DNA from: Serratia marcescens
GTDB taxonomy: Bacteria; Pseudomonadota; Gammaproteobacteria; Enterobacterales; Enterobacteriaceae
Reading direction: 5' to 3'
DNA: 64,000 nucleotides
Assembly: GCA_015548865.1 (NCBI GenBank)
Contig: JADMXW010000013.1
Span: 62,001-126,000 of the forward strand
The translations under genes and the position numbers were made by a program. Of the stretch, positions 16,553 to 24,671 are shown one piece after another. The notes beneath the pieces were generated by a model that did no database searches, was not told the DNA's origin, and worked only from the letters and a program-made list of their open reading frames with translations. The first letter of the stretch is position 1. Each line of letters opens with the position of its first letter.

Positions 16553-16879
16553 ATGTCCTTCAAACTGTTCCCACGCCAGCGCACCACGCCGGCTTCCATC
16601 CCTCTGTTCTCCAGCGGTGCCCTGAAGCTCAGCGCCAGGGTGCAATGGCTGGACAGCAAGGGGCTGGTTGATCCCCATCGTTTCCTGCATCGCCACCTGC
16701 GTGGTGATTGGGGCGATCTGGATGACACTGAACGTCGCGCGAACGATGCAGCCCTTCAATCAGAAGGCGCTCTGACCTCGCGCTACCAGGTGACACCGCG
16801 TCTATCCTTGTTGGTGACCACCAGCAAGGATCACAGCCAGACCGTGATCCAGCTGCCCGAGGAGAACGAGCCGCACTGA
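16553..16879 (+). CDS. Tandem paralogue 1 of a small ICE family, 108 aa
   Basis: This is the first of three adjacent paralogues. Shared features are a short N-terminal strand region, the motif RHLRGDWGDLDDTERRANDA, then an S-x-Y-x-V strand and a C-terminal strand ending near LPEE. The GDWGD block is present in all three and is typical of proteins often called 'plasmid-related' on ICEs; the function is unknown. CAGGAG precedes the ATG, next to a CGTTT/AAACG hairpin at 16521-16535. Confidence 0.75.
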   Translation: MSFKLFPRQRTTPASIPLFSSGALKLSARVQWLDSKGLVDPHRFLHRHLRGDWGDLDDTERRANDAALQSEGALTSRYQVTPRLSLLVTTSKDHSQTVIQLPEENEPH

Positions 16880-16910
16880 CGACTTGCATCTTCGGACTTT
16901 TCCACCCAAC

Positions 16911-16961
16911 GGGGTCATGCTGCCCCAACGGGGTGTCATGGCCCTCCTCAACATGCAGGAG
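16911..16961 (+). promoter_or_regulatory. Two-hairpin leader (gene at 16969)
   Basis: GGGG (16911) pairs with CCCC (16923). CTCCT (16944) pairs with AGGAG (16957), the exact ribosome site, across an 8-nt loop. Confidence 0.55.
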
Positions 16962-16968
16962 AAACACC

Positions 16969-17274
16969 ATGACCTCCGACGCGAAACCTCGTGATCACCG
17001 CCGTTTGCTGTTTCCGATCGGCGCATTGATTTTCAGCGAAGGCGTAGACCGCCTGATGCGGGAAGGCCGGCTCGATCCGATGCCTTACCTCTTGCGCCAC
17101 ATCCGCGGCGACTGGGGCGACGTGACGGACGACAAGTGGCGGGAAAACAATGCCGCATTGAAATCCGGCGCACGCCTCGACTCGCTCTACGTGGTCACCC
17201 GCGACGTGACCATTCGCATCTTCACCGAGGCAGATCGCAGCGCGACGCATGTCCTGCTGCCATCCGAATCCTGA
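16969..17274 (+). CDS. Tandem paralogue 2 of a small ICE family, 101 aa
   Basis: This second copy reads MTSDAKPRDHRRLLFPIGAL and has the shared block RHIRGDWGDVTDDKWRENNA, the strand SLYVVTRDVTIRIFTEADRS and the ending HVLLPSES. It differs widely from the other two outside the motif, so the duplication is old. Its ribosome site AGGAG is fully paired in the predicted leader hairpin. Confidence 0.75.
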   Translation: MTSDAKPRDHRRLLFPIGALIFSEGVDRLMREGRLDPMPYLLRHIRGDWGDVTDDKWRENNAALKSGARLDSLYVVTRDVTIRIFTEADRSATHVLLPSES

Positions 17275-17340
17275 CGCACCAAAGCGTCACTCTTCCACTG
17301 CGGCAGCCCAGTAACTGCTGTCGTCCGCATCATCCACCCA

Positions 17341-17395
17341 CGGGGCCAATCACCCCGAACGGGTGCCATGGCCCTTCATTTCATATGGAGTCACC
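17341..17395 (+). promoter_or_regulatory. Two-hairpin leader (gene at 17399)
   Basis: CGGGG (17341) pairs with CCCCG (17353). GGTGCCAT (17362) pairs with ATGG (17385) and CACC (17392), bulging the three bases between, so the TGGAG ribosome site is enclosed. Confidence 0.5.
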
Positions 17396-17398
17396 ACC

Positions 17399-17710
17399 AT
17401 GGCACACGAAGCGCTTTTCCTCAGCGTTGTCCCGCAACCGCAATTCCTGACCGGGCAACTGGTCATGACCGCCGGCGTCGATGAACTGGTCCAACAGGGC
17501 CGGCTCAATCCAGGCCGATACCTCGCGCGCCATCTCAGCGCCGATTGGGGCGATCTCTCCGATAGCGATTGGCAGTCCAATGACACCGCCTTGCGCACCG
17601 GCGAGGATCGCCTGTTTTCGTCTTACCAGGTCGAGCCTGACCTGAACCTCTGGATCATCACCGAATGGGATCGCAGCGTCACCACGCTGCTTTTGCCTAG
17701 CGAATACTGA
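17399..17710 (+). CDS. Tandem paralogue 3 of a small ICE family, 103 aa
   Basis: This third copy reads MAHEALFLSVVPQPQFLTGQ and has the shared block RHLSADWGDLSDSDWQSNDT, the strand SSYQVEPDLNLWIITEWDRS and the ending LLLPSEY. Note SADWGD in place of RGDWGD. It is followed by a leader and the SNF2-like helicase gene. The end DRSxTxxLLPSE is the most conserved stretch between copies 2 and 3. Confidence 0.75.
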   Translation: MAHEALFLSVVPQPQFLTGQLVMTAGVDELVQQGRLNPGRYLARHLSADWGDLSDSDWQSNDTALRTGEDRLFSSYQVEPDLNLWIITEWDRSVTTLLLPSEY

Positions 17711-17752
17711 TCTTCATCCGGCGGATTTCACCGCTTCTCATCTTCCCACCCT

Positions 17753-17812
17753 GGGGCATGTCCATCGCCCCGCAGGGGGAGGTGCATGCCCCGTTTCCTT
17801 TGGAGCATCACC
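17753..17812 (+). promoter_or_regulatory. Two-hairpin leader (helicase gene)
   Basis: GGGGC (17753) pairs with GCCCC (17767). GGTG (17781) pairs with CACC (17809), enclosing the TTTGGAG ribosome site. A competing stem GGGGCATG/CATGCCCC is also possible. Confidence 0.45.
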
Positions 17813-20086
17813 ATGTCCCTCGCTCTTGAAACCATCCCCGATTCTGCCGTGCAGGGCGACCTGCTCGAAACGGAATCCTCGCCGCTGACCATCAGCCTCA
17901 ACGACTTCGTTTCCGAATTCGGTGACGAACTGCTGGACAGCCTCAACCGCGCCAACCCTCCGGTCTACACCGGACAAGCGCGCCCACACCGGCAACAGGT
18001 TCTGTCGCGTCTCAAGCGGCTGCCGTTCCCGGCGCAGGCCGAAGTCATCCACGCTATCAGCGAGTTGCTGGTCGACCGCGGTGAACGCGCCGCGATCATC
18101 AACGCAGAAATGGGAACGGGCAAGACGCTGATGGCAATTGCCGTCGCCGCCGTGCTCAACGCCGAAGGCTACCGTCGCACGCTGGTCCTCTCGCCGCCGC
18201 ACCTTGTCTACAAGTGGCGCCGGGAAATCCTCGAAACCATTCCTGGCGCGAAGGTGTGGGTGCTCAACGGCCCCGACACGCTGGTCAAGCTGCTGAAGCT
18301 GCGCGAGCAACTCGGCGTACCGGCCAGCGGCCAGGAGTTCTTCGTACTCGGCAGGGTCAGGATGCGCATGGGCTTCCACTGGAAACCCGTGTTCACCCGT
18401 CGCCGCATTCCCGGTGGTTTCGTCGGAGCATGCCCGCATTGCGGTCACGTCATCACCGATCTCGATGGCGAGCCCGTCAACACGGTCGAGCTCGAAGCCG
18501 AAGAGTCGCGGCGCAAGTGCAGCCAGTGCGCATCTGCGCTATGGACCCTGATACGTCCTCGTTCGCTTTCGGCAACCGACCAGTCCTCGGCGGTGATCAA
18601 GGCGCTCAAGCGTATTCCCACCATCGGCGAAGCCACGGCCCAACGGCTGATGAAAAAGTTCGGCGAGTCGTTCCTGGTTTCTCTCCTGGGCGACAACCTG
18701 TTCGAGTTCATCAACCTGATGGACGAGAACGGCGATCTTGTCTTCAGCGACCGGCAGGCTCAGCGCATGGAACGTGCAATGGCCTCCATGGAATTTGGCT
18801 TTGGTGAAGGCGGCTATCAAGCCAGTGAATTCATCAAGCGCTATCTTCCACAGGGCTTTTTCGATCTCCTCGTGTGTGACGAAGGCCATGAGTACAAAGG
18901 GTCGGGTTCCGCACAGGGACAGGCGATGGGCGTGCTTGCCTCCAAGGCTCGCAGGACCCTGTTGCTGACCGGAACGCTAATGGGCGGCTACGCGGACGAT
19001 CTGTTCGCGCTGTTGTTCCGGACGCTGACCGGGCGGATGATCGAGGACGGCTACCGGCCCTCCAGGACCGGCAGCATGACGTCGGCCGCGATGGCCTTCA
19101 TGCGCGAACACGGCGTGTTGAAGGACATCTATTCCGAGAGCACCGGAACCGCGCACAAGACGGCCAGGGGCACCAAGATCACGGTGCGCACCGTCAAAGC
19201 GCCGGGCTTCGGGCCGAAAGGCATCCTGCGCTGCGTGCTGCCATTCACCGTGTTCCTGAAACTCAGGGACATTGGCGGCAACGTGCTTCCTCCCTACGAG
19301 GAGGAGTTTCGTGAAGTCGCGATGGAGGCCGATCAGGCCAGCGCCTATCGTGATCTGGCCGGGCGTCTCACCGCGGCTCTCAAGGAAGCCCTGCGCAAGC
19401 GGGATACGACGCTTCTTGGTGTGGTCCTCAACGTGCTTCTGGCCTGGCCGGACACGTGCTTCCGTCCCGAGACGGTGACGCATCCCCGCACGCGAGAGCT
19501 GCTGGCGTTCACACCGTCGCAGTTCAACGAGCTGGAAATCACGCCGAAAGAGCGTGAGCTGATCGACATCTGCAAGGCAGAGAAAGCCGAAGGTCGCAAG
19601 GTCCTGGCTTATACCGTCTATACCGGGACGCGGGATACCACGTCGAGGCTGAAGGTTCTGCTGGAGCAGGAAGGTCTGAAGGTCGCGGTGCTGCGCGCAA
19701 GCGTGGACACCTCACGGCGCGAAGACTGGATCGCCGAGCAGCTCGACCGTGGCATCGATGTGCTGCTGACCAATCCAGAACTGGTCAAGACTGGGCTGGA
19801 TCTGCTGGAGTTTCCGACGATCGTATTCCTCCAGTCAGGCTGGAACGTGTATACGCTCCAGCAAGCCTCGCGTCGGTCATGGAGGATCGGCCAGAAGCTG
19901 CCCGTGAAGGTCATCTATCTCGGCTACGCAGCCACGTCGCAGATGACGTGCCTGTCGCTGATGGCGAAGAAGATCCTCGTATCGCAGAGTACATCCGGAG
20001 ATGTGCCGGAGTCCGGATTGGACGCACTCAACACGGACGGCGATTCGGTGGAAGTGGCGATGGCGAGGCAACTTGTTGCTGCCTGA
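17813..20086 (+). CDS. SNF2-like DEAD/DEAH-box helicase or translocase of the ICE
   Basis: The 757-residue superfamily 2 ATPase has Walker A AEMGTGKT (about residue 100), motif Ia LVLSPPHLVYKWRREI, the DEAH-type box CDEGHEYKG (about residue 356), LLLTGTLMGG as motif III, and the C-terminal RecA domain with NPELVKTGLDLL and motif VI QQASRRSWRIGQ. A treble-clef-like insert CPHCGH...CSQC (about residues 205-245) and a helix-hairpin-helix (IPTIGEATAQRLMKKFG) suggest DNA binding. It is the last gene of the maintenance block, and is a standard ICE gene just before the variable cargo and the pil/tra genes. It may remodel DNA during ICE replication or transfer, or contribute to defence. Confidence 0.85.
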   Translation: MSLALETIPDSAVQGDLLETESSPLTISLNDFVSEFGDELLDSLNRANPPVYTGQARPHRQQVLSRLKRLPFPAQAEVIHAISELLVDRGERAAIINAEMGTGKTLMAIAVAAVLNAEGYRRTLVLSPPHLVYKWRREILETIPGAKVWVLNGPDTLVKLLKLREQLGVPASGQEFFVLGRVRMRMGFHWKPVFTRRRIPGGFVGACPHCGHVITDLDGEPVNTVELEAEESRRKCSQCASALWTLIRPRSLSATDQSSAVIKALKRIPTIGEATAQRLMKKFGESFLVSLLGDNLFEFINLMDENGDLVFSDRQAQRMERAMASMEFGFGEGGYQASEFIKRYLPQGFFDLLVCDEGHEYKGSGSAQGQAMGVLASKARRTLLLTGTLMGGYADDLFALLFRTLTGRMIEDGYRPSRTGSMTSAAMAFMREHGVLKDIYSESTGTAHKTARGTKITVRTVKAPGFGPKGILRCVLPFTVFLKLRDIGGNVLPPYEEEFREVAMEADQASAYRDLAGRLTAALKEALRKRDTTLLGVVLNVLLAWPDTCFRPETVTHPRTRELLAFTPSQFNELEITPKERELIDICKAEKAEGRKVLAYTVYTGTRDTTSRLKVLLEQEGLKVAVLRASVDTSRREDWIAEQLDRGIDVLLTNPELVKTGLDLLEFPTIVFLQSGWNVYTLQQASRRSWRIGQKLPVKVIYLGYAATSQMTCLSLMAKKILVSQSTSGDVPESGLDALNTDGDSVEVAMARQLVAA

Positions 20087-20103
20087 TGACAATACTGCAA
20101 CTC

Positions 20104-20129
20104 AACGGCCCTTCGGGGCCGTTTTTTTT
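20104..20129 (+). terminator. Rho-independent terminator after the helicase gene
   Basis: AACGGCCC pairs with GGGCCGTT around a TTCG tetraloop, followed by eight T. It separates the ICE backbone from the metabolic cargo. Confidence 0.9.
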
Positions 20130-20150
20130 GCCAGATCATGTTCATCTTGA

Positions 20151-20175
20151 TTTAGGAAATGATTTAATCCAAAAT
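20151..20175 (+). promoter_or_regulatory. Putative TetR operator 1 (cupin-monooxygenase operon)
   Basis: TTTAGGAAATGATTTAATCC followed by AAAAT matches the sites at 24647 and, in reverse orientation, at 23933. The shared core is TAGGAnAnGAnTnAATCCAAA. It lies about 60 bp before the cupin start. Confidence 0.65.
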
Positions 20176-20233
20176 CAACAGCAAGTCCCATCAAGTGGAT
20201 CTGCCACAACAACCTGCAAGGAGTTCATTTCTT

Positions 20234-20998
20234 ATGCGCGAAAGAAAACAGCGCCATGCCCGTACATGGCTGATGATCGGGATGGTTGCCCTTGCCGCAA
20301 CTGCCGCACAGGCAAAAGACACCTACGCTCCGTTCGACTTCCCCGAACTATCAAAGACGGCGAACGAGCCGGTTGTGCTCGGCCCGGCGGGCGAGACCTT
20401 CGACTTCATCCGCACCGGCAAGCAGACTTGCGGCAAGTACCTCTTTGCCAAACTGGTCGTGCCGGCGCATGTCGGTCCGCCGCCGCATGTTCATCACTGG
20501 ACGGACGAATGGTTCTATGCGCCCAACGGTGGTTTCGTACTTTACATGGGACAGAACCGTTATCCCGACCTGCAACGGGCGCCGGGAGAAGGGGCGCCGA
20601 AGGACACGTTGCACATCGTGAAGATGCGACCGAAGGAGCTTTTTTACGGTGAGCGCTACATCGTGCATGGCTTCAGCAACGTCACCGATGAGCCGCAGGA
20701 GTTGTACCTGGTGTGGACGCCCGACACGCCGGATGTCTCCATCCTTCCCTATTTCCTGAATGCCGGCACCATCCGCGATCCGAACAAGCCGGATCAGAAG
20801 CCTGACTTCATGTCCAGTATCCGGCTGGTCTCGATGGCCCCGAACTACGGCATCAATCAAAGTGCCAGCTTCTGGCAATACGTCGAGAAGGTCGTCGAAA
20901 TCGACCATGGTCACGACATGCCGGATAACCGCGAGAAGTTGCTCGAATTGCTCGCCAGCAAGAATGATTGCCGGGCTGATGGGGGGCCAGCCAAATGA
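20234..20998 (+). CDS. Secreted cupin-domain protein
   Basis: The 254-residue protein has a Sec-type signal (MRERKQRHARTWLMIGMVAL with cleavage after AAQAK or AQA). The mature part holds one cupin motif, PPPHVHHWTDEWFYAPNGG, whose two histidines and glutamate would bind a metal, then RYIVHGFSNVTDEPQELYLV as the second half. AAGGAG lies 10 bases before the ATG at 20234; the open frame extends upstream without a good start. It overlaps the next gene by 4 bp. A periplasmic ring-cleaving or oxidising enzyme is possible but the substrate is unknown. Confidence 0.75.
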   Translation: MRERKQRHARTWLMIGMVALAATAAQAKDTYAPFDFPELSKTANEPVVLGPAGETFDFIRTGKQTCGKYLFAKLVVPAHVGPPPHVHHWTDEWFYAPNGGFVLYMGQNRYPDLQRAPGEGAPKDTLHIVKMRPKELFYGERYIVHGFSNVTDEPQELYLVWTPDTPDVSILPYFLNAGTIRDPNKPDQKPDFMSSIRLVSMAPNYGINQSASFWQYVEKVVEIDHGHDMPDNREKLLELLASKNDCRADGGPAK

Positions 20999-22134
20999 AG
21001 CGCGTTGCCGTCATCGGTTGTGGCCTGGGCGGTGCGGCCACGACTGTGATGCTACAGAAGACGGGGTTCCAGGTCACCGCCTACGAGCAGGCGCCGGCCT
21101 TCACGAGGTTGGGTGCAGGCATTCACCTCACTCCCAATGTCGTCAAGGCGCTGGCATGGCCAGATATCGTATCGCCCCTGGTTGCTATGGCCTGCAAGCC
21201 GGCGGCCTTCGTCAGCCGGGACGCTTTCACGGGAGATGTGATCGCCGAACTGCCCCTCGGGCACGCGGTCGCCGAGCGATTCGGTGCCCCGTATCTGACC
21301 GTTCACCGAGGCGACTTCCATGCCCTGATGGTTGACGCTCTGCAGCCCGGAACCGTGCAGTTCGACAAGCGCCTCCAATCGGTCTGCGAGGACGGCGACG
21401 GTGTACGGCTTGGATTTGAAGACGGCAGCGAGGCGATCGCGGATATCGTGATCGGTGCTGACGGACTTTCTTCGGTGGTGCGAAGCACGGTTTGTGAGAA
21501 CGCTCCGCCGCACTTCTCCGGACAGGTCGCATTCCGCGCCCTGGTCGATGTGGACCAGCTCGGCGAGCACCGCGCCTACCTGAGCGACCTTACGAAATGG
21601 TGGAGCGATGACCGGTTCATCATTGCCTACTACATGAACGCACACCGCGATCAATACTACTTCGTCGCGGGATATCCGCAGGAATCGTGGCCTGTCGGCG
21701 TGCAGTCTCTTCCGGCGTCGCGCGAGGAGATGATGGAGCGCTTCGCCGACTTTCATCCCACCGCCCGCCACGTACTGGCCGCCTCGGGAGAAGTCCGGAA
21801 ATGGCCGCTGTACGAAAGGCCCGCGGAAGCCGCGTGGAGCAAGGGGCGTGTTGTCCTGCTTGGAGATGCCTGCCATCCCATGCGCCCTCATATGGCCCAG
21901 GGCGCCGCGATGGCGATCGAGGACGGCGCCGTGCTCGTGAGGTGCCTGATGGCCGCAGGTTTGGAGAATTGGTCTCTCGCTTACGAGCTGTACCAGCAGG
22001 CCCGGCATGAGCGGGTAGAACGGGTTCAAGGTATCTCCAGCGAAAACAGCTGGATGCGAACCACCCCCGATCCGACCTGGCTGTTTGCGTCGGATGCCTG
22101 GAACGTCCCTTTGCTGGGGCAGCGCGCCCATTGA
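20995..22134 (+). CDS. NicC-like FAD-dependent aromatic hydroxylase
   Basis: The 379-residue class A flavoprotein monooxygenase has the FAD-binding GxGxxG motif VAVIGCGLGGAATTVMLQ, the conserved IGADGLSSVVR and the second FAD motif LLGDACHPMRPHMAQGAAMA. The stretches EQAPAFTRLGAGIHLTPNVV, KWWSDDRFIIAYYM and DQYYFVAGYPQESW closely match 6-hydroxynicotinate 3-monooxygenase (NicC) as I recall it, more than salicylate hydroxylase. It therefore probably hydroxylates, perhaps decarboxylatively, a pyridine or benzoate acid. There is no nicotinate ring-cleavage set nearby, so the true substrate is open. Confidence 0.8.
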   Translation: MKRVAVIGCGLGGAATTVMLQKTGFQVTAYEQAPAFTRLGAGIHLTPNVVKALAWPDIVSPLVAMACKPAAFVSRDAFTGDVIAELPLGHAVAERFGAPYLTVHRGDFHALMVDALQPGTVQFDKRLQSVCEDGDGVRLGFEDGSEAIADIVIGADGLSSVVRSTVCENAPPHFSGQVAFRALVDVDQLGEHRAYLSDLTKWWSDDRFIIAYYMNAHRDQYYFVAGYPQESWPVGVQSLPASREEMMERFADFHPTARHVLAASGEVRKWPLYERPAEAAWSKGRVVLLGDACHPMRPHMAQGAAMAIEDGAVLVRCLMAAGLENWSLAYELYQQARHERVERVQGISSENSWMRTTPDPTWLFASDAWNVPLLGQRAH

Positions 22135-22156
22135 ATTCACTAAACAGGATGGAATT

Positions 22157-23896
22157 ATGTTGGAAACCGATGTTGTGATCATCGGCAGCGGCCCTGCGGG
22201 ATCGTCGGCTGCCTTGATGCTCAGTTCCTATGGAATAAAGAATGTCGTCATCACGAAATACAGGTGGTTGGCGGATTCACCGCGCGCCCATTATGTCAGC
22301 CAGCGGACGATGGAGATCGTCCGGGACCTCGGCATAGAGAGCGAGGTCATCGCCAAGGCCTCCCCGAAAGAAGTCATGGGAGATGTGGTGTTCTGCACGT
22401 CCTTGACAGGCAATGAGATCGGCCGATTGCCCTATGGTATGAACAGCCCTCGGCGCGCAACCGAATATCTGGAGGCAAGCCCCAGCGAACAGTGCGATTT
22501 GCCGCAACACCTCTTCGAGCCGATTTTGCTTTCGAATGCAGCTGCACGCGGCTCCCATGCGCGGTTCGACACTGAGTATCTGTCACATCGCCAGGACCCG
22601 GAAGGCGTGACCGTCGAGGTACGGGATCGCCTGACTGGAACGACCTACGAGATCCGTTGCAAATATCTCATTGGCGCCGACGGCGCCGGCAGCAAAGTTG
22701 TTCGCGACCTGAATTTGCCCATGGCCGGGCAAATGGGAAAAAGCGGAAGCATGAGCATCATCTTCGATGCCGATCTCAGCAAGTACATCGCCCACAGGCC
22801 CGGCTATCTTTGGTGGATCGTTCAGCCCGGCGCCAACATTGGCGGCATAGGCCTGGGGCTACTGCGAATGGTCAGGCCCTGGAACGAATGGCAAATCGTG
22901 TGGGGTTACGATATTGACCAACCCGCGCCGGAACTGACGATCGACGAAGCCATTGCCGTCTGCCGCCAGCTGATTGGCGACCCTGACATCGAGATCAGCA
23001 TACGCAGCAAATCCTTGTGGACCGTCAATGAAATGTACGCCACGCAGTACGCGAAAGGCCGCGTATTCTGCATGGGCGACGCTGTGCATCGGCACCCGCC
23101 GTCCAACGGACTGGGGTCGAATACGTCGATCCAGGACGCCTACAACTTGTGCTGGAAACTTGCGTTCGTGTTGCGGGGACAAGCAGCGCCGGCGCTGCTG
23201 GACACCTACAATCAGGAGCGTGCCCCGGTAGGCGAACGGATCGTGAAACGGGCCAATCAGAGCGTTCGCGACTTTGGCCCGGTGTTCGAGGCGCTTGGCC
23301 TGGATGGGCGGTACAGTGCGAAAGACATGCAGACCCGCATCGATTCGTTGAAGGATACCGATCAGGCCGGGGCCGACAGGCGCGCCAAGCTGCGGGACGC
23401 CATCGAATTCAAATCCTATGAATTCGCCGCGCTGGGCGTTGAAACGAATGTTCGCTATCAGTCGACGGCAATCGCACCGACACAACCACAGCAGCCATCA
23501 TCCGACCGGGACGAAGATCTGCACTATTTCCCCTCCTGCGTGCCGGGCCACAAGCTGCCGCACGGCTGGATGGTCCGTAAGGGCAACAAGCTCTCCACGC
23601 TAGATCTGATAGGGGGCGGGCGCTTCACGCTGTTGTGCTGGCTCCAGGGTCAGCCATGGGCCGATGCCGCCAGAAAGCTCTCCGAAGACGCCAATGTAGT
23701 GCTCGAGGTCATCCAGATCGGACCCGGCCAGGATGTGCAAGATGCTTACGGGGATCTGGCGCGCGTCTGGAACCGTGGAGAGCAGGCCTGCCTGCTGGTT
23801 CGGCCGGACGGCTATGTCGCATGGGAGGGGCTGGATATGACGGCCGCGTACGATGCCCTGCGACAAGGGGTGATGGCTGTTCTAGGCCGCACCTGA
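22157..23896 (+). CDS. TfdB/PheA-like FAD-dependent phenol monooxygenase
   Basis: The 579-residue flavoprotein has an N-terminal FAD motif (VVIIGSGPAGSSAALMLSSY), the family block ADSPRAHYVSQRTMEIVRDL, IGADGAGSKVVR, the second FAD motif CMGDAVHRHPPSNGLGSNTS and a C-terminal thioredoxin-like domain (GRFTLLCWLQGQPW to the end). It resembles 2,4-dichlorophenol 6-monooxygenase and related phenol hydroxylases in both length and motifs. AGGATGGA before the ATG at 22157 sets the start. It follows the NicC-like gene by 22 bp and is probably co-transcribed; two sequential hydroxylations are plausible. Confidence 0.8.
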   Translation: MLETDVVIIGSGPAGSSAALMLSSYGIKNVVITKYRWLADSPRAHYVSQRTMEIVRDLGIESEVIAKASPKEVMGDVVFCTSLTGNEIGRLPYGMNSPRRATEYLEASPSEQCDLPQHLFEPILLSNAAARGSHARFDTEYLSHRQDPEGVTVEVRDRLTGTTYEIRCKYLIGADGAGSKVVRDLNLPMAGQMGKSGSMSIIFDADLSKYIAHRPGYLWWIVQPGANIGGIGLGLLRMVRPWNEWQIVWGYDIDQPAPELTIDEAIAVCRQLIGDPDIEISIRSKSLWTVNEMYATQYAKGRVFCMGDAVHRHPPSNGLGSNTSIQDAYNLCWKLAFVLRGQAAPALLDTYNQERAPVGERIVKRANQSVRDFGPVFEALGLDGRYSAKDMQTRIDSLKDTDQAGADRRAKLRDAIEFKSYEFAALGVETNVRYQSTAIAPTQPQQPSSDRDEDLHYFPSCVPGHKLPHGWMVRKGNKLSTLDLIGGGRFTLLCWLQGQPWADAARKLSEDANVVLEVIQIGPGQDVQDAYGDLARVWNRGEQACLLVRPDGYVAWEGLDMTAAYDALRQGVMAVLGRT

Positions 23897-23932
23897 CACA
23901 CGCCTTGATGAGGCGCGAGGCTGGTATACTTG

Positions 23933-23957
23933 ATTTGGATTGATTCATATCCTAATA
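23933..23957 (-). promoter_or_regulatory. Putative TetR operator 2 (tetR promoter)
   Basis: Read on the minus strand this is TATTAGGATATGAATCAATC followed by CAAAT, matching the sites at 20151 and 24647. It ends 7 bp before the tetR start codon, so autorepression is expected. Confidence 0.65.
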
Positions 23958-23964
23958 TGAATGG

Positions 23965-24588
23965 ATGAGTAAATCAGCCGCAGCGCCGCATCATATTTCC
24001 CGGGAACGGGGCCGCCCACGGGAATTCGATATCGACACCGCCCTGGATCGTGCCATCCTTTACTTTCGGGAACACGGTTACAACGGCGTGTCCATCGCGG
24101 ACCTCTCGCAGGCATTGAAACTGTCGGCAGGGAGCATCTACAAGGCCTTTCACAGCAAGCATGGCCTGTTTACCGCTGCGCTGGACAGATATATGGCCCT
24201 GCGCGGCCAACAGATTGCAGAGATCACGGCAAGCGCCGAATCGGGACGCGAAAAACTACGCCGGCTTCTGGTGTTCTACGCAGAGTCGTCGCATGCGGCC
24301 GAAGGAAGGTATGGCTGTCTGGTCGTTGTCGGTGCCGTCGAACTTTCCAGTACGGACGAGGCGATTGCCGCCAAAGTCGCTTCTGCTCTGAGTGCTAATG
24401 AACGACGCCTCAAGGCTATCATCGAGCAGGGACAGCAAGATGGCTCGATTTCCAGGACCGCGGAACCTGGTACAACGGCCAAACTGATGTTGGCCCTGCT
24501 TCAGGGAATGCGTGTCCTCGGTAAGGTTGGGCAAAACCGCAAGGCCATGATGGCCGTTGTGGATACCGCGATGAAACTTCTCGATTGA
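23965..24588 (+). CDS. TetR-family regulator of the monooxygenase/exporter cargo
   Basis: The 207-residue protein has an N-terminal TetR helix-turn-helix (NGVSIADLSQALKLSAGSIY followed by KAFHSKHGLFTAALDRY) and a helical ligand-binding domain (LLVFYAESSHAAEGRYGCLV is typical of the TetR_C_16 / YcdC-like group). The start is the ATG at 23965 with GGATG before it. One 25-bp site shared with the cupin and MFS promoters lies immediately upstream, so it probably represses itself, the catabolic genes and the exporter until an aromatic ligand binds. Confidence 0.88.
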   Translation: MSKSAAAPHHISRERGRPREFDIDTALDRAILYFREHGYNGVSIADLSQALKLSAGSIYKAFHSKHGLFTAALDRYMALRGQQIAEITASAESGREKLRRLLVFYAESSHAAEGRYGCLVVVGAVELSSTDEAIAAKVASALSANERRLKAIIEQGQQDGSISRTAEPGTTAKLMLALLQGMRVLGKVGQNRKAMMAVVDTAMKLLD

Positions 24589-24646
24589 CCAGCCTTCTCA
24601 AGGCTACCTGAACCACCGCCGCACATGTGCGGCTTTAATTTGAACA

Positions 24647-24671
24647 TATAGGAAACGAATCAATCCAAAAT
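24647..24671 (+). promoter_or_regulatory. Putative TetR operator 3 (MFS gene), overlapping the start codon
   Basis: TATAGGAAACGAATCAATCC followed by AAAAT; the last bases include the AT of the MFS start codon at 24670. A hairpin GCCGCACATGTGCGGC lies just upstream (24618-24633) and may terminate tetR transcription. Confidence 0.65.

Noticed and set aside
5031-20129. The TTCG terminators as dispersed repeats of a mobile element
   Set aside because: They are ordinary intrinsic terminators just after stop codons, with different stem sequences.
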